DNA of 64,000 bases from Pseudonocardia halophobica. Lineage in GTDB: Bacteria; Actinomycetota; Actinomycetes; Mycobacteriales; Pseudonocardiaceae. The translations under genes were made by a program, and so were the position numbers. Of this stretch, positions 9,078 to 18,360 are shown in pieces. The number at the start of each line of letters is the position of its first letter. Position 1 is the stretch's first letter. The stretch is taken from positions 248,001 through 312,000 of the forward strand of contig NZ_BSFQ01000002.1 of assembly GCF_027922425.1 (NCBI RefSeq). Reading direction: 5' to 3'. Under the pieces are notes generated by a model. It was not told where the DNA came from. It was given only the letters and a program-made list of their open reading frames with translations, and searched no databases.

Positions 9078-10700
9078 TCAGGCCTCCTGGCGCTCGAAGC
9101 CCTTGTAGCCGGCGTCGGCGACCTCGGCCAGCTGCCCGCGGTAGGCGCCGATACCGGCCATGTAGAACATGACGGCGTTGCGCTTGCCGGGGATGTTGGC
9201 CCCGAAGATCCACGAGTCGGCCTGCGGGAACAGGGTCATGTTCGCGATCTCCTCGCAGGTGGCGGTCCAGCCGTCCTCGGCCTCCTGCGTCGGCTCGACG
9301 GTCCGCACGCCGTCGCGCTCGGCGTCGGCGATGAGCGCGGCGATCCACTCGACCTGGGCCTCGATGCTCGGCGGCAGGTTGGTGAAGGGGCCGTTCGGGC
9401 CGAGGATCATGAACATGTTCGGGAAGCCCGCCTTCGACACACCCAGGTAGCTGGTCGGGCCCGCCTCCCAGTGCTCGTCGATGTGGCGACCGCCGCGTCC
9501 GCGCAGGTCCATGGCCCGGTAGTTGCCGTCGACGGCGTCGAAGCCGGTGGCGAACACCAGCACGTCCAGCTCGTGCTCGACCCCGTCGGCGGTGCGCACG
9601 CCGGCCGGGGTGATGTCCTGGATGGGGTTCTCCCTGATCGAGACCAGCTCGACGTCGTCCCGGTTGTAGGTCTCGTAGTAGCCCTCGTTGCACAGCGGCC
9701 GCTTGGCGTAGAGGTCGGTCGGGGTGAGCTTGCGGGCGGTCTCCGGGTCCTCGACGATCTCGGCGATCTTCGACCGGATGAACGCCGCGGCGGCGGCGTT
9801 GGCCTCGGGGTTCGTGGCGATGTCGCAGAACGTGCCGAACATGAACCGGAAGCCGTTGCCCTTGTCCCAGTTCTCCTGGAACACCCGGCGCCGCTCCTCC
9901 TCCGACACGCTCATGGTCTCCACGGTGCTCTCCTCGAACCCGAAGGCCACCACGGAGTTGCGGACCTGGTGCCAGATCTCGTCGAAGTTCTCCTTCGTGC
10001 GCGCGACCTCGGCCTGGTCGACGGGGCCGTTCCCGGAGGGGACGCAGTACTGCGGGGAGCGCTGGAAGACGGTGAGGTGCTCGGCCATCCGAGCGGCGGC
10101 GACGATGAACTGGGTGCCGGTGGAGCCGGTGCCGATCACCCCGACCCGCTTGCCGGTGATGTCGAGGTCCTCGGGCCAGGCGTTGGTGTGCACCAGCCGC
10201 CCGGCGAAGGAGTCCCGGCCGGGGATGTCGGGCATGTTGCTGCGCGCCAGCAGACCGAGGGCGTTGACGAGATAACGGCAGGTCAGCTGCGCGCCGTCGG
10301 CGGTGCGCACCGTCCAGAGTGCGGTGTCCTCGTCGAACGTCGCGGCGGTGACCTCGGTGTTCAGCGTGATGTCGCGACCGAGGTCGAACCGCTCGACGAC
10401 GTGCTCGAGGTAGGCGAGCACGTCCGGCTGGTCGAGGTAGCGGGTCGACCAGTCCCACTCCTGCAGCAGGTCCCGGTCGAAGGAGTAGCGGTAGACGAAG
10501 CCCTCGGTGTCGGACTTGGCGCCGGGGTAGCGGTTGAAGTACCAGGTGCCGCCGACCCCGCCGCCCTTCTCGAACGCCTTGACGGTCAGGCCCAGTTCGT
10601 TGCGCAGCTTGTGCAGCATGTAGATGCCGCCGAACCCGGCGCCGATCACGACGGCGTCGACGTCCGGGGCGACATCCGGGGTGGGGGTGGTGGTGCTCAT
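9078..10700 (-). CDS. type I Baeyer-Villiger monooxygenase
   Basis: A 540-residue FAD- and NADPH-dependent flavoprotein. The FAD Rossmann motif GAGFGG is at 20-25, the NADPH motif GTGSTG at 190-195, and between them the BVMO fingerprint FxGxxxHxxxWP is intact (F165 to P176, His171). Type I BVMOs insert oxygen next to a ketone, giving an ester or lactone. The gene follows an HSL-type esterase by 32 bp in the same operon, so the pair would convert a ketone to alcohol plus acid, as acmA-acmB does with acetone in Gordonia. ATG 10700 follows GGAG. The substrate is unknown. Confidence 0.95.
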   Translation of the reverse strand: MSTTTPTPDVAPDVDAVVIGAGFGGIYMLHKLRNELGLTVKAFEKGGGVGGTWYFNRYPGAKSDTEGFVYRYSFDRDLLQEWDWSTRYLDQPDVLAYLEHVVERFDLGRDITLNTEVTAATFDEDTALWTVRTADGAQLTCRYLVNALGLLARSNMPDIPGRDSFAGRLVHTNAWPEDLDITGKRVGVIGTGSTGTQFIVAAARMAEHLTVFQRSPQYCVPSGNGPVDQAEVARTKENFDEIWHQVRNSVVAFGFEESTVETMSVSEEERRRVFQENWDKGNGFRFMFGTFCDIATNPEANAAAAAFIRSKIAEIVEDPETARKLTPTDLYAKRPLCNEGYYETYNRDDVELVSIRENPIQDITPAGVRTADGVEHELDVLVFATGFDAVDGNYRAMDLRGRGGRHIDEHWEAGPTSYLGVSKAGFPNMFMILGPNGPFTNLPPSIEAQVEWIAALIADAERDGVRTVEPTQEAEDGWTATCEEIANMTLFPQADSWIFGANIPGKRNAVMFYMAGIGAYRGQLAEVADAGYKGFERQEA

Positions 10701-10732
10701 CGGAACTCCAGTGGTCTCGAGAGGCGGGCGGG

Positions 10733-11677
10733 TCAGGCCCGGAACCAGGCGGCGATGGCGGCGATCTCCGCGTCGGCCTCGGGTGCGTTGCCGGCCATGA
10801 AGGGGAAGACGTGCTGCATGTCGCCGACGACCGAGAGGGTCACGTCGACGCCCGCCGCGCGGGCCTGCTCGGCGAGCCGGGTGGCGTCGTCGAGCAGGGA
10901 TTCGGCCGCGCCCGCGTTGATGTAGAGCGGCGGCAAGCCGGTGAGGTCGGCGTGGAGCGGGTTCGCCAGGGGGGTGCGCGGGTCGATCCGACCCCCGGCG
11001 AGGACCCCGGCGATCATGCCCTCCAGCAGCGGGACGGTGATCAGCGCGTCGGTGGCGTCGTTGGTCACCAGGGTCTCGCCGGAGTTCTCCATGTCCAGCC
11101 AGGGGGAGAACGCGATCACCCGGGTGGGCAGCGGCAGGCCCTGCTCGCGCAGGGCGAGCGGGATCGCCACGGCGAGGTTGCCGCCCGCCGAGTCGCCGAT
11201 CGTCGTGATGTCGGTGATGCCGCGCTCGCGCAACGCGGTGAACGCCGCGACCCCGTCCTCGACCTGCGCCGGGTGGGGGTGTTCGGGGGCGCGGCGGTAG
11301 TCGAGGACGAAGGCGGTGACGCCGAGGGCCTTCGCGACGTGCGCGGCGAGCTTGCGGTGGCTGGCCGCCGACCCGACGGCGAAACCCCCGCCGTGGGTGT
11401 AGAGCAGCACCGTGGTCGTGTCCGCGCCGAGCGGCAGCGCCCAGATCCCGGGGACGCCACCGACGGTGTCCTCGCGGTAGGTGACGTCCTCGGGCTCGCG
11501 GGTGGCCTGGTGCCACTCGTCGAAGATGCTGCGGAACAACCGCGTCGTCAGACCCGGGGTGGTCGCGAGGATCTCGGCCCAGTCCGCGTAGAGCGCGCGC
11601 AGCCCATCGGACCGTGGGTCGCTCTGCACGGAGTCGGTGGTCAGGTCCGCCGCGGGCGCCGAGGGCGTCGTCGTCAT
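10733..11677 (-). CDS. HSL-family esterase (alpha/beta hydrolase-3)
   Basis: A 314-residue hormone-sensitive-lipase family hydrolase. HGGG (from His95) forms the oxyanion hole, GDSAGG gives nucleophile Ser163, and the C-terminal segment around SVVGDMQHVFPF carries the catalytic His. ATG 11677 was chosen inside a longer frame because GAGGAGGA lies 10 nt upstream. First gene of the esterase-BVMO operon, it probably hydrolyses the ester made by the monooxygenase. The promoter gap with the divergent AcoR-like gene carries a strong inverted repeat. Confidence 0.92.
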   Translation of the reverse strand: MTTTPSAPAADLTTDSVQSDPRSDGLRALYADWAEILATTPGLTTRLFRSIFDEWHQATREPEDVTYREDTVGGVPGIWALPLGADTTTVLLYTHGGGFAVGSAASHRKLAAHVAKALGVTAFVLDYRRAPEHPHPAQVEDGVAAFTALRERGITDITTIGDSAGGNLAVAIPLALREQGLPLPTRVIAFSPWLDMENSGETLVTNDATDALITVPLLEGMIAGVLAGGRIDPRTPLANPLHADLTGLPPLYINAGAAESLLDDATRLAEQARAAGVDVTLSVVGDMQHVFPFMAGNAPEADAEIAAIAAWFRA

Positions 11678-11744
11678 CGTGTGTGTTCCTCCTCGAACCG
11701 GTTGTGACGTGGCCCTCACCTTCACCGGCGGCGGGCGGCTCGGC

Positions 11745-11788
11745 GTGTTCCGTTCTGGAACGGGTGGCGGTGTTCCAGAACGGAACAC
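11745..11788. promoter_or_regulatory. 17-bp-arm inverted repeat, probable operator of the AcoR-like regulator
   Basis: GTGTTCCGTTCTGGAAC at 11745-11761 and its exact reverse complement at 11772-11788 are separated by 10 bp. Each arm contains its own 5-5-5 inverted repeat, GTTCC-N5-GGAAC (11747-11761 and 11772-11786), centred 25 bp apart. It lies between the esterase start (11677) and the regulator start (11915), suiting an activator dimer pair. Confidence 0.7.
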
Positions 11789-11914
11789 CCCGCGGGCGGC
11801 GCGGCAGGCCTAGCGTGCGGGGTCGGTGGTCGTCCCGGCCGCCGTCAGGCACAGTGAAGGGCAGTGGTGGCGCCGATGTGCCGGGCGCCGTCGTCGAGGG
11901 ATCACGAGGCAACG

Positions 11915-13702
11915 ATGCGTCGAGACCAGGTGCGTAACCCGCCGGCCACCCTGACGTCGGCCGAGCGTGAACGCATCCGCGCGACCCGCGAGTCCCTGCT
12001 CGACGGCGGGCTGCTCAGTGCCGCACCCGGGGCCGTCGGGGTGCCCCGGTACATCGAGAAGAGCTGGCGGCGCTGCATCGGGGAGAACGTCCCCGCCGCC
12101 GCCACCGACCTCGCCTACCGCGCCCCGGACGACGTCCACCCGATCCTGCGCCGCGCCGCCGGTCCGGTGCTCGAACGGCTGCAGGACAGCTTCGCCGACG
12201 TCCCGGTCGCGATGGTGCTCTCCGACGCCGCGGGCCGCATCGTCCTGCGCTGTGCCCCCCACCGCCGGCAACGGGACGTCATGGACAGGGCGAGTGCCGC
12301 GGAGGGCTTCGACTTCTCCGAGCACTCGATCGGCACCAACGGCATCGGCACCGTGCTCGTGGAGCGCCAGCCCGTGCTGGTCCGCGGGCCCGAGCACTAC
12401 AACGCCCTGCTCGAGCAGCTGACCTGCGCGGGCACCCCGATCATCGAGCCGTACACGGGTGTCCTGGTCGGCAGCTTCTCCCTGGCCTGCACCCTGCGGG
12501 ACGTGCACCCGCTCATGACGGTGATGGCCGGGGACATCGGCCGCCAGATCGAGGCCCGCATGGTCGACGAGGCGGGTGACCGCCATCGCGGGCTCGTCCA
12601 CGCCTACCTGTCCCTCGACCGGACCTCGGGCCCCGCCCTGGTCGTCGACGAGAACACGGTGCTGGCCAACCGGCTGGGCCTCGCCCACACCGGGCCGGAG
12701 CTGCACGCCCTGCTGTGGCCGTACCTGAACGAGCACGCGCCGCCCCGCCCGGAGCGGATGCCCGTGCCCCTCGCCGACGGCCTGCGCGACGCCCTGGTCG
12801 AGCCGATCGGCGACGGGGCGCGGCGGGCGTTCAGCGTGCGCCCGCTCCCCACCGCCATGCGATCGCCGTCGGCCGCGCTCTCCGGCGGCGCCCGCTCGCG
12901 AGCCGACGCCGTACGCAGCGCCGAGGGGCCGGCGCGGGAGCCGGTGCACTTCGACCCGGCCGTCGAGCGCCAGATCGAGATCGCGGCGCTGCACGGCGAG
13001 ACCATCGCGGTGACGGGCGCGGGTGGGACCGGCAAGCTGTCCACGGCGCTGCGGGCGCTGCGGGGGCGTGGGACCGGGGAGCCCCTGGTCGTCGAACCGG
13101 CTCTGCAGCCCACCTGGTTCGACACCGCCCGCTCGGCGGCCTCGGAGGGTCGCGGCGTGGTGGTCCGCAGGGTGCACACCGCACCCACGCCCACCACTGC
13201 TCAGCTCCAGGCGCTGATCGAGACCGGCGCCCCGATCGCGCTCACCGCCGAGCTCGACGGTGCCGATGACGCCGTGCTCGGGATGGTGCGCCGCGTCGCG
13301 ACCACCGTGTGCCTTCCCCCGCTGGCGCAGAGTCGGGAGCACCTCCCGGCGTTGGTGCGCGAGATGCTGGCCGAGCTGCCCGAGACGGAGTCGGGCACCC
13401 GGCTCGCGCCGGCGGTGTGGGAGCGCCTGGCGGGCTGGCACTGGCCGGGGAACCTCGCCGAGCTCCGCACCACGGTGGTCCAGCTGGCCCGGCGGGCGGG
13501 CGGGGGCACCGTGGAGGTCGACGACCTGCCCGAGGAGCTCCGCACGGTCCGCCGCGCGCACGGGCTGATGGAGTCCGCCGAGCGGGACGCGGTCGCCGAG
13601 GCGCTGCGGGCGGCGGACGGCAACCGCAGCCGGGCCGCGCAGGCGCTGGGCATCGGCCGGAACACCCTCTACCGCAAGATGCGCGAGTTCGGACTGGGTT
13701 GA
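11915..13702 (+). CDS. AcoR-like GAF-AAA-Fis transcriptional activator with degenerate ATPase domain
   Basis: A 595-residue regulator of the acetoin-regulator (AcoR) type. Residues ~60-215 form a GAF sensor (SIGTNGIGTVLVER, GPEHYNALLEQLTCAGTPI). Residues ~345-540 are an AAA+ remnant in which the P-loop reads GAGGTGKL (Leu instead of Ser/Thr), with no recognisable Walker B or GAFTGA loop. Residues ~556-595 are a Fis-type HTH (DGNRSRAAQALGIGRNTLY). Actinobacteria lack sigma-54, so it must activate a sigma-70-type promoter. ATG 11915 is preferred because GAGGC precedes it. Divergence from the esterase-BVMO operon and the inverted repeat between them suggest it senses the ketone pathway. Confidence 0.9.
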   Translation: MRRDQVRNPPATLTSAERERIRATRESLLDGGLLSAAPGAVGVPRYIEKSWRRCIGENVPAAATDLAYRAPDDVHPILRRAAGPVLERLQDSFADVPVAMVLSDAAGRIVLRCAPHRRQRDVMDRASAAEGFDFSEHSIGTNGIGTVLVERQPVLVRGPEHYNALLEQLTCAGTPIIEPYTGVLVGSFSLACTLRDVHPLMTVMAGDIGRQIEARMVDEAGDRHRGLVHAYLSLDRTSGPALVVDENTVLANRLGLAHTGPELHALLWPYLNEHAPPRPERMPVPLADGLRDALVEPIGDGARRAFSVRPLPTAMRSPSAALSGGARSRADAVRSAEGPAREPVHFDPAVERQIEIAALHGETIAVTGAGGTGKLSTALRALRGRGTGEPLVVEPALQPTWFDTARSAASEGRGVVVRRVHTAPTPTTAQLQALIETGAPIALTAELDGADDAVLGMVRRVATTVCLPPLAQSREHLPALVREMLAELPETESGTRLAPAVWERLAGWHWPGNLAELRTTVVQLARRAGGGTVEVDDLPEELRTVRRAHGLMESAERDAVAEALRAADGNRSRAAQALGIGRNTLYRKMREFGLG

Positions 13703-13835
13703 CGCCCCAGCACCCGGTCCGGTCGGGCGGCCGGGCGCCGGCTCGTCAGGTCACCGGGTCCGTCGGCACGGAACAGCCTGACCACGGGATCCGGCCGAGC
13801 AACGGCTCCCGACAACCTCGTGGAGCACGAGGCCG

Positions 13836-14609
13836 CTACAGCGCGAGCCCGCCGTCGACGACGAGTTCGGCACCGGTCATGAAGGGACAGTCCCCGGAGG
13901 CGAGGAACAGCACTGCCCGGGCGATCTCCTCGGCAGTGCCGCGCCGGCCGAGCGGGGTGGCTGCGGTGACGGCGTCGATCTGCTCGCCGGGCATGACGTC
14001 GATCATCGTCGTGCTGATGAAGCCCGGGGCCACGGAGTTGACCCGGACACCGTGCGGGCCCAGCTCGACGGCAGCGCACTTGGTCATGCCCCGCACTGCC
14101 CACTTGGTGGTGGAATAGCCGATCTGGTCGGCGTAGCCGCGGTGCCCGCCGATCGACGACACGTTCACGATGGAGCCGGTGCCCGCCCGCTTCATCCCTC
14201 CGGCGACCGCCCGCATTCCGAGGAACACTCCGAGCTGGTTGACGCGGTAGTGCCTGTCGAAGTTCTCGACGCTGGTCTCGCTGATGTCGTGGCCGGGATC
14301 GAGGATGCCGGCGTTGTTGACGAGCAGGGTGATCTCGCCGAGCTCCTTCCGGATCCGGTCCAGGAGCTCGGCCCACGACTGCTCGGAGCTCACGTCGTGA
14401 GGCAGGTAGCGGTGTGGCTCGCCGAGCTCGTCGGCCAGGGCGCGACCGTGCTTTTCGGAGCCGCCGGCGATCACGACGGAAGCGCCGGCGCCGGCGAGCG
14501 CGGCGACGACGGCGGCGCCGATGCCGCGGCTTCCTCCGGTGACGACGGCGATCTCGCCCGTGAGGTCGGTCGCTCGGGCGGCTCCGAGGGCGGTGGTCTC
14601 GGTGGTCAT
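13836..14609 (-). CDS. short-chain dehydrogenase/reductase
   Basis: A 257-residue classical SDR: TGGSRGIG at 24-31 binds the nucleotide, NNAG lies at 98-101, and the catalytic Ser152, Tyr165 and Lys169 (YSTTK) are all present. It is the last gene of a six-gene minus-strand run and overlaps the preceding hydrolase by 4 nt (ATGA), so the two are translationally coupled. GGAAGGA precedes ATG 14609. It probably oxidises a hydroxyl intermediate of the pathway. Confidence 0.9.
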   Translation of the reverse strand: MTTETTALGAARATDLTGEIAVVTGGSRGIGAAVVAALAGAGASVVIAGGSEKHGRALADELGEPHRYLPHDVSSEQSWAELLDRIRKELGEITLLVNNAGILDPGHDISETSVENFDRHYRVNQLGVFLGMRAVAGGMKRAGTGSIVNVSSIGGHRGYADQIGYSTTKWAVRGMTKCAAVELGPHGVRVNSVAPGFISTTMIDVMPGEQIDAVTAATPLGRRGTAEEIARAVLFLASGDCPFMTGAELVVDGGLAL

Positions 14610-15415
14610 GATCGTCCTTCCCAGGGTGTCAAGTCGTCGAGCCAGCTCGCGAGTGCGTCGGTGACCGCCTCCGGTTGTTCCTCGGTGACGAGGTGGCCGG
14701 CGTCGGCGACGGGGGCGAAGGTCGAGTTCGGTAGTCGCTCGTGGATCGCGTGGGCGTGGTCGATGGCGATCCCGTTGTCGCCCTCGCCGTGGAGGACCAG
14801 GGTCGGGATGGTGATGCCGGCCAGGTCGGGCAGCCGATCCGGTTTGTCGATCCACGAGCGGTACTCGCCGTACAGGGCTCGAGCGGGGCGGCGGCGCCAC
14901 TTGGCGGTCCACCGCTGCGCCAGGTCGGGCTGCTCGGCGAGCGCCCGCTTGCCGAAGATCACCGGGCGGAACGCCTCGACGACGGACTCCGGGATCGTCC
15001 CGTCCGTGTCGAGGGGGTCGAGGAGGGCGCCGAAGGTGGCTCGCTCCTCGGCGGTGTAGGCGGCCGCCTGGGTGGCCATGAGGACGAGGCCGGCCAGCCG
15101 CTCGGGGTGGCGGAGCGCGAGCTCGACCGCCATGAACCCGCCGACGGACATGCCGAGCAGCACGAACCGCTCGACCCCGGCCGCGTCGGCCACGGCCAGG
15201 CAGTCGTCGACGAGGTCGTCGAGCGAGCGCTCGGTCCCGAATCTGCTGGTGCCGGCTCGGCTGGTGTAGGCGATGGTGCGGTACCGGTCCCTGAGCGCCG
15301 TGGTCTGGGGCGCGAACATCGTGCGGTCGAGCAGTGTGCCGTGGCTGAACAGCACCGCGGGTCCGGATCCCTCGTCGGCGACATCGGAGTCGGGTAGCGG
15401 ATCGGGCGTGCTCAT
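14606..15415 (-). CDS. alpha/beta hydrolase
   Basis: A 269-residue hydrolase with oxyanion segment VLFSHGTLLDRTMF, nucleophile Ser90 in GMSVGG, HGEGDNGIAI carrying the Asp, and DAGHLVTEE carrying the His. The architecture is that of C-C bond hydrolases, enol-lactonases (PcaD-like) and epoxide hydrolases. Which reaction it performs cannot be decided from motifs. It starts 4 bp after the MFS gene above it and overlaps the SDR below it. Confidence 0.85.
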   Translation of the reverse strand: MSTPDPLPDSDVADEGSGPAVLFSHGTLLDRTMFAPQTTALRDRYRTIAYTSRAGTSRFGTERSLDDLVDDCLAVADAAGVERFVLLGMSVGGFMAVELALRHPERLAGLVLMATQAAAYTAEERATFGALLDPLDTDGTIPESVVEAFRPVIFGKRALAEQPDLAQRWTAKWRRRPARALYGEYRSWIDKPDRLPDLAGITIPTLVLHGEGDNGIAIDHAHAIHERLPNSTFAPVADAGHLVTEEQPEAVTDALASWLDDLTPWEGRS

Positions 15416-15419
15416 GTCG

Positions 15420-16868
15420 TCATCCCTTCTCGGTCACGGCGGCGGGCGCCGGCGTCCCGGCGACGTCGGGGGAGGCAGTCGCGGCCTCGTCGGCGAAGAC
15501 CTGCTCCAGCGTCTTGCCGGTGACGCGCGGGCCGAGGGTCCGGATCACCAGGGCGCCGACGGCCAGCAGGACCCCCATCGCGACGAACACCCCGCCGAAG
15601 CCGACCGTGCCGAACGCGAAGCCGATCGCGACGGGCGCGGCCAACGCGCCGACGTTGCCTGCGGTGGAGACGAGCCCGGCTCCGGTGGCGCGAACCGCCG
15701 TCGGGTACACCTCGGAGGAGTAGGGGAAGAAGATTCCCGAGATACAGGTGATGCAGATCGACAGCGCCAGGCCGATGAACAGCAGCACCACGCTGTCGCG
15801 GGGGATCACGGCGAGCACGACGGAGGAGACGGTGGCGAACGAGAAGAACGTCACGAGGAGTGTGCGCCGCTCGAACCGGTCGCTGACGGCGAGGGCGATC
15901 AGGTATCCGATCGGCTGAGCGACGAAGAGCAGGAAGCTGTAGAGCGAGGCGAGCCCGGGTGCGACGCCGATCTCCAGGAACAGCGACGGCATCCAGGTGA
16001 AGAAACCGAAGAAGGCGAACAGGAACACGAACGACGAGATCCAGGTGGCGGTGGTGACCCGGGCCAGACCGTTGCGCCACACCGCCGACGGCGAGCTGGA
16101 CACATGCGGGGTCGGCGGGACGACCGCCGTGGCGGGCACCGGCGGGAGCGGTCGGCCGGTCGCGGCGACGACCCGGGCCTCCAGCCGCGTGACGACGGCG
16201 TCGGCCTCGGCGGCCCGGCCTCGGCTGAGCAGCCAGCGGGGCGACTCCGGCAGCGAGCGCCGCCACCACAGCAGTACCAGGACCGGCAGGCCGCAGAGGA
16301 CCGAGGCGATCCGCCAACCGTTGTCCAGAGGCACCACGAACGAGCCGAGCAGCGCCGCGACGACGTTGCCCAGGGAGAAGAAGAAGGTGACGCCGCTGAC
16401 GAAGCGGCCGCGGTTGCGTCCGGTGGCGAACTCGGAGATGTAGGGCGAGACGATGGCGGCCTCGGCGCCGGCGCCGAGCCCGGCGACGATCCGGGCGATG
16501 ATGACGAAGGTCAGCCCGTCGGCGAAGGCGATGGAGACGGACGCGGCGCAGAACAGCAGCAGGGCGTGGAGCATCACGCTCTTGCGTCCCAACCGGTCTC
16601 CGAAGAGACCGGCTGCGACCGCGCCGACGATCATGCCGACCGGCGCGGCCCCGCCGATCAGGCCGATCTCGCCGTTGGACAGGCCGAACTCCGCCTTGAG
16701 GTAGGGGAGCATGAAGCCGATGATCACGATGTCGAGCGCCTGGAAGAGGTGCCCGAGTCCGCCGGCGAGCAGGATTCCGTACTGCGGGCGCGCCATCGGG
16801 AGGCGTTCGAGCCGGGCGAGGATCTGCGGATCGGGCCGGGAGGTGGGCGGGGGAGTGGCGGCGACCAT
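15420..16868 (-). CDS. MFS transporter, sugar/aromatic-acid-carrier type
   Basis: A 482-residue inner-membrane carrier with about 12 hydrophobic segments. Signature loops GDRLGRKSVM (after TM2) and SDRFERRTLL, and the LPESPRWLLSRGR stretch before the central loop, are those of the MFS sugar-porter/aromatic-acid:H+ symporter groups. ATG 16868 is preferred to 16880 because GGAGG ends 5 nt before it. As part of the ALDH-ADH operon it probably imports the substrate or a related acid. Confidence 0.85.
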   Translation of the reverse strand: MVAATPPPTSRPDPQILARLERLPMARPQYGILLAGGLGHLFQALDIVIIGFMLPYLKAEFGLSNGEIGLIGGAAPVGMIVGAVAAGLFGDRLGRKSVMLHALLLFCAASVSIAFADGLTFVIIARIVAGLGAGAEAAIVSPYISEFATGRNRGRFVSGVTFFFSLGNVVAALLGSFVVPLDNGWRIASVLCGLPVLVLLWWRRSLPESPRWLLSRGRAAEADAVVTRLEARVVAATGRPLPPVPATAVVPPTPHVSSSPSAVWRNGLARVTTATWISSFVFLFAFFGFFTWMPSLFLEIGVAPGLASLYSFLLFVAQPIGYLIALAVSDRFERRTLLVTFFSFATVSSVVLAVIPRDSVVLLFIGLALSICITCISGIFFPYSSEVYPTAVRATGAGLVSTAGNVGALAAPVAIGFAFGTVGFGGVFVAMGVLLAVGALVIRTLGPRVTGKTLEQVFADEAATASPDVAGTPAPAAVTEKG

Positions 16869-16931
16869 GTCGACCTCCATCGGTCGAGGGTGGACGTGCG
16901 GGACGGACCGGCGTGGGCGGGCTCGGGTGTC

Positions 16932-18233
16932 TCAGGTGGTGCCGGAGACCCGGGCGGGGTGGGTGTCGTCGGCGAGCGATCGGCCCGCCGTCTCCGGCAG
17001 CACCTTCGCCAGGGCGAGACCGATCACGAGAGCGATCGAAGCCAGGTAGAGGGCGGGCGCGAGCGGGCTGCCGGTACCTGCGGCGAGCGCCGCGGCGACC
17101 AGGGGGGCGGTGCCGGCGATGGGGCCGGCGCCGAGGCTGAACGCGACCGCGGCACCGCTGGATCGGGTGCGGGCCGGGAACAGCTCGACCAGCACGATCG
17201 ACGACATCACGTTCAGCCCGGCCTGCGGAACGGCGAACAGGCACATGCCGAGGAACGCGGCCCAGGGTGAACCCGATCCGACGAGCAGCAGGACCGGCAC
17301 TGCGAGCACGGCGTGCGCGAGCGCGGCGCCGACGTAGACCGGCCTGCGGCCGATGCGGTCCGACAACCGCCCCGCGAGCGGGCAGAGCACGACGTAGACC
17401 AGCAGTGCCGCCGAGCTGACGAGCAGAGCGGTCCGCCGGGAGCCGCCGACCGACATCGCGTTGGCGAAGTAGGTCGCGAGGTAGTAGAAGCCGACGCCGG
17501 TGACCGCCGCGCAGGCGAAGGCGATGAGCAGGGTCCGCCGTTCGCTGCGCAGGGTGTCGCGCAACGGGCTGCTGGAGACGCCGTCCTCGGCCTGCAACTG
17601 CTGGTAGACCGGGGTCTCCTCGAGCCGCAGCCGCAGGTAGAGCCCGGTGAGCCCGAGCGGTGCGGCCAGCAGGAAGGGCAGTCGCCAGCCCCAGGACTGC
17701 ATCTGCGCCGGATCGACCGTCGACTCCAGGAGCAGCACGAGCACCGTGCCGGCCACGATGGCCAGACCGCCGGAGGCGGAGATCAGCGCGGCACGCGCGC
17801 CGCGCCGGTCGGGCGGGGCGTACTCCGCGAGGAAGGCCGAGGCGCCCGTCCACTCGCCGCCCGCGGACAGGCCCTGCACGCAGCGGAGCAGGACGAGCAG
17901 CAGGGGCGCCCAGAACCCGATCGTGGCGTAGGACGGGAGGACGGCGATGAGGGTCGTGGCCACGCTGATGCCGAGGACGGCGGCGGACAGCGCGACCCTG
18001 CGGCCGTACCGGTCGCCGACCGAGCCGAGCAGTGCGCCGCCGAGCGGGCGGAACACGTAGGCGACGCCGAACACCGCCAGCGAGGCGAGCAGCGAGACGA
18101 CCGAGTCGGTGGCGGGGAAGAAGACCCGGCCGAGGGTGACGGCGACCGCGCCGTAGACGGCGAAGTCGAACCATTCGGTGAAGTTCCCGATCAGCGTCGC
18201 GGTCACGACCCTGCGAGGCATGGCGGAACTCAT
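16932..18233 (-). CDS. MFS transporter, metabolite:H+ symporter (MHS) type
   Basis: A 433-residue, 12-TM carrier. The opening IGNFTEWFDFAVYG, the GDRYGRR loop and the QGLSAGGEWTGASAFLAEY segment in TM4-5 are diagnostic of the MHS subfamily (shikimate, alpha-ketoglutarate, proline/betaine transporters). ATG 18233 follows GGGGAG. Two different MFS carriers in one operon suggest separate import of two related compounds, or one import and one export role. This cannot be resolved here. Confidence 0.87.
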   Translation of the reverse strand: MSSAMPRRVVTATLIGNFTEWFDFAVYGAVAVTLGRVFFPATDSVVSLLASLAVFGVAYVFRPLGGALLGSVGDRYGRRVALSAAVLGISVATTLIAVLPSYATIGFWAPLLLVLLRCVQGLSAGGEWTGASAFLAEYAPPDRRGARAALISASGGLAIVAGTVLVLLLESTVDPAQMQSWGWRLPFLLAAPLGLTGLYLRLRLEETPVYQQLQAEDGVSSSPLRDTLRSERRTLLIAFACAAVTGVGFYYLATYFANAMSVGGSRRTALLVSSAALLVYVVLCPLAGRLSDRIGRRPVYVGAALAHAVLAVPVLLLVGSGSPWAAFLGMCLFAVPQAGLNVMSSIVLVELFPARTRSSGAAVAFSLGAGPIAGTAPLVAAALAAGTGSPLAPALYLASIALVIGLALAKVLPETAGRSLADDTHPARVSGTT

Positions 18234-18360
18234 GGCGAGGCTCCCCGATGGTGTGGGGGGCACGGCCCGGTGGAAGGAGTGGAGGCGGGCCGACGACGAC
18301 GTTGCTCATCCAGTGGTGCATGCGCGGGCCTGGGACCAGAGCAGGTGCGCGGGCCCGTCC

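Noticed and set aside
9078-11912. A 944-residue open frame apparently fusing an N-terminal domain to the BVMO
   Set aside because: The N-terminal part is an antisense-free frame shadow of the esterase gene; an SD and ATG at 10700 give a standard-length BVMO.
18305-18360. Possible terminator between the ADH and MFS genes
   Set aside because: GGCCCGCGCA occurs as a direct, not inverted, repeat and forms no stable stem.
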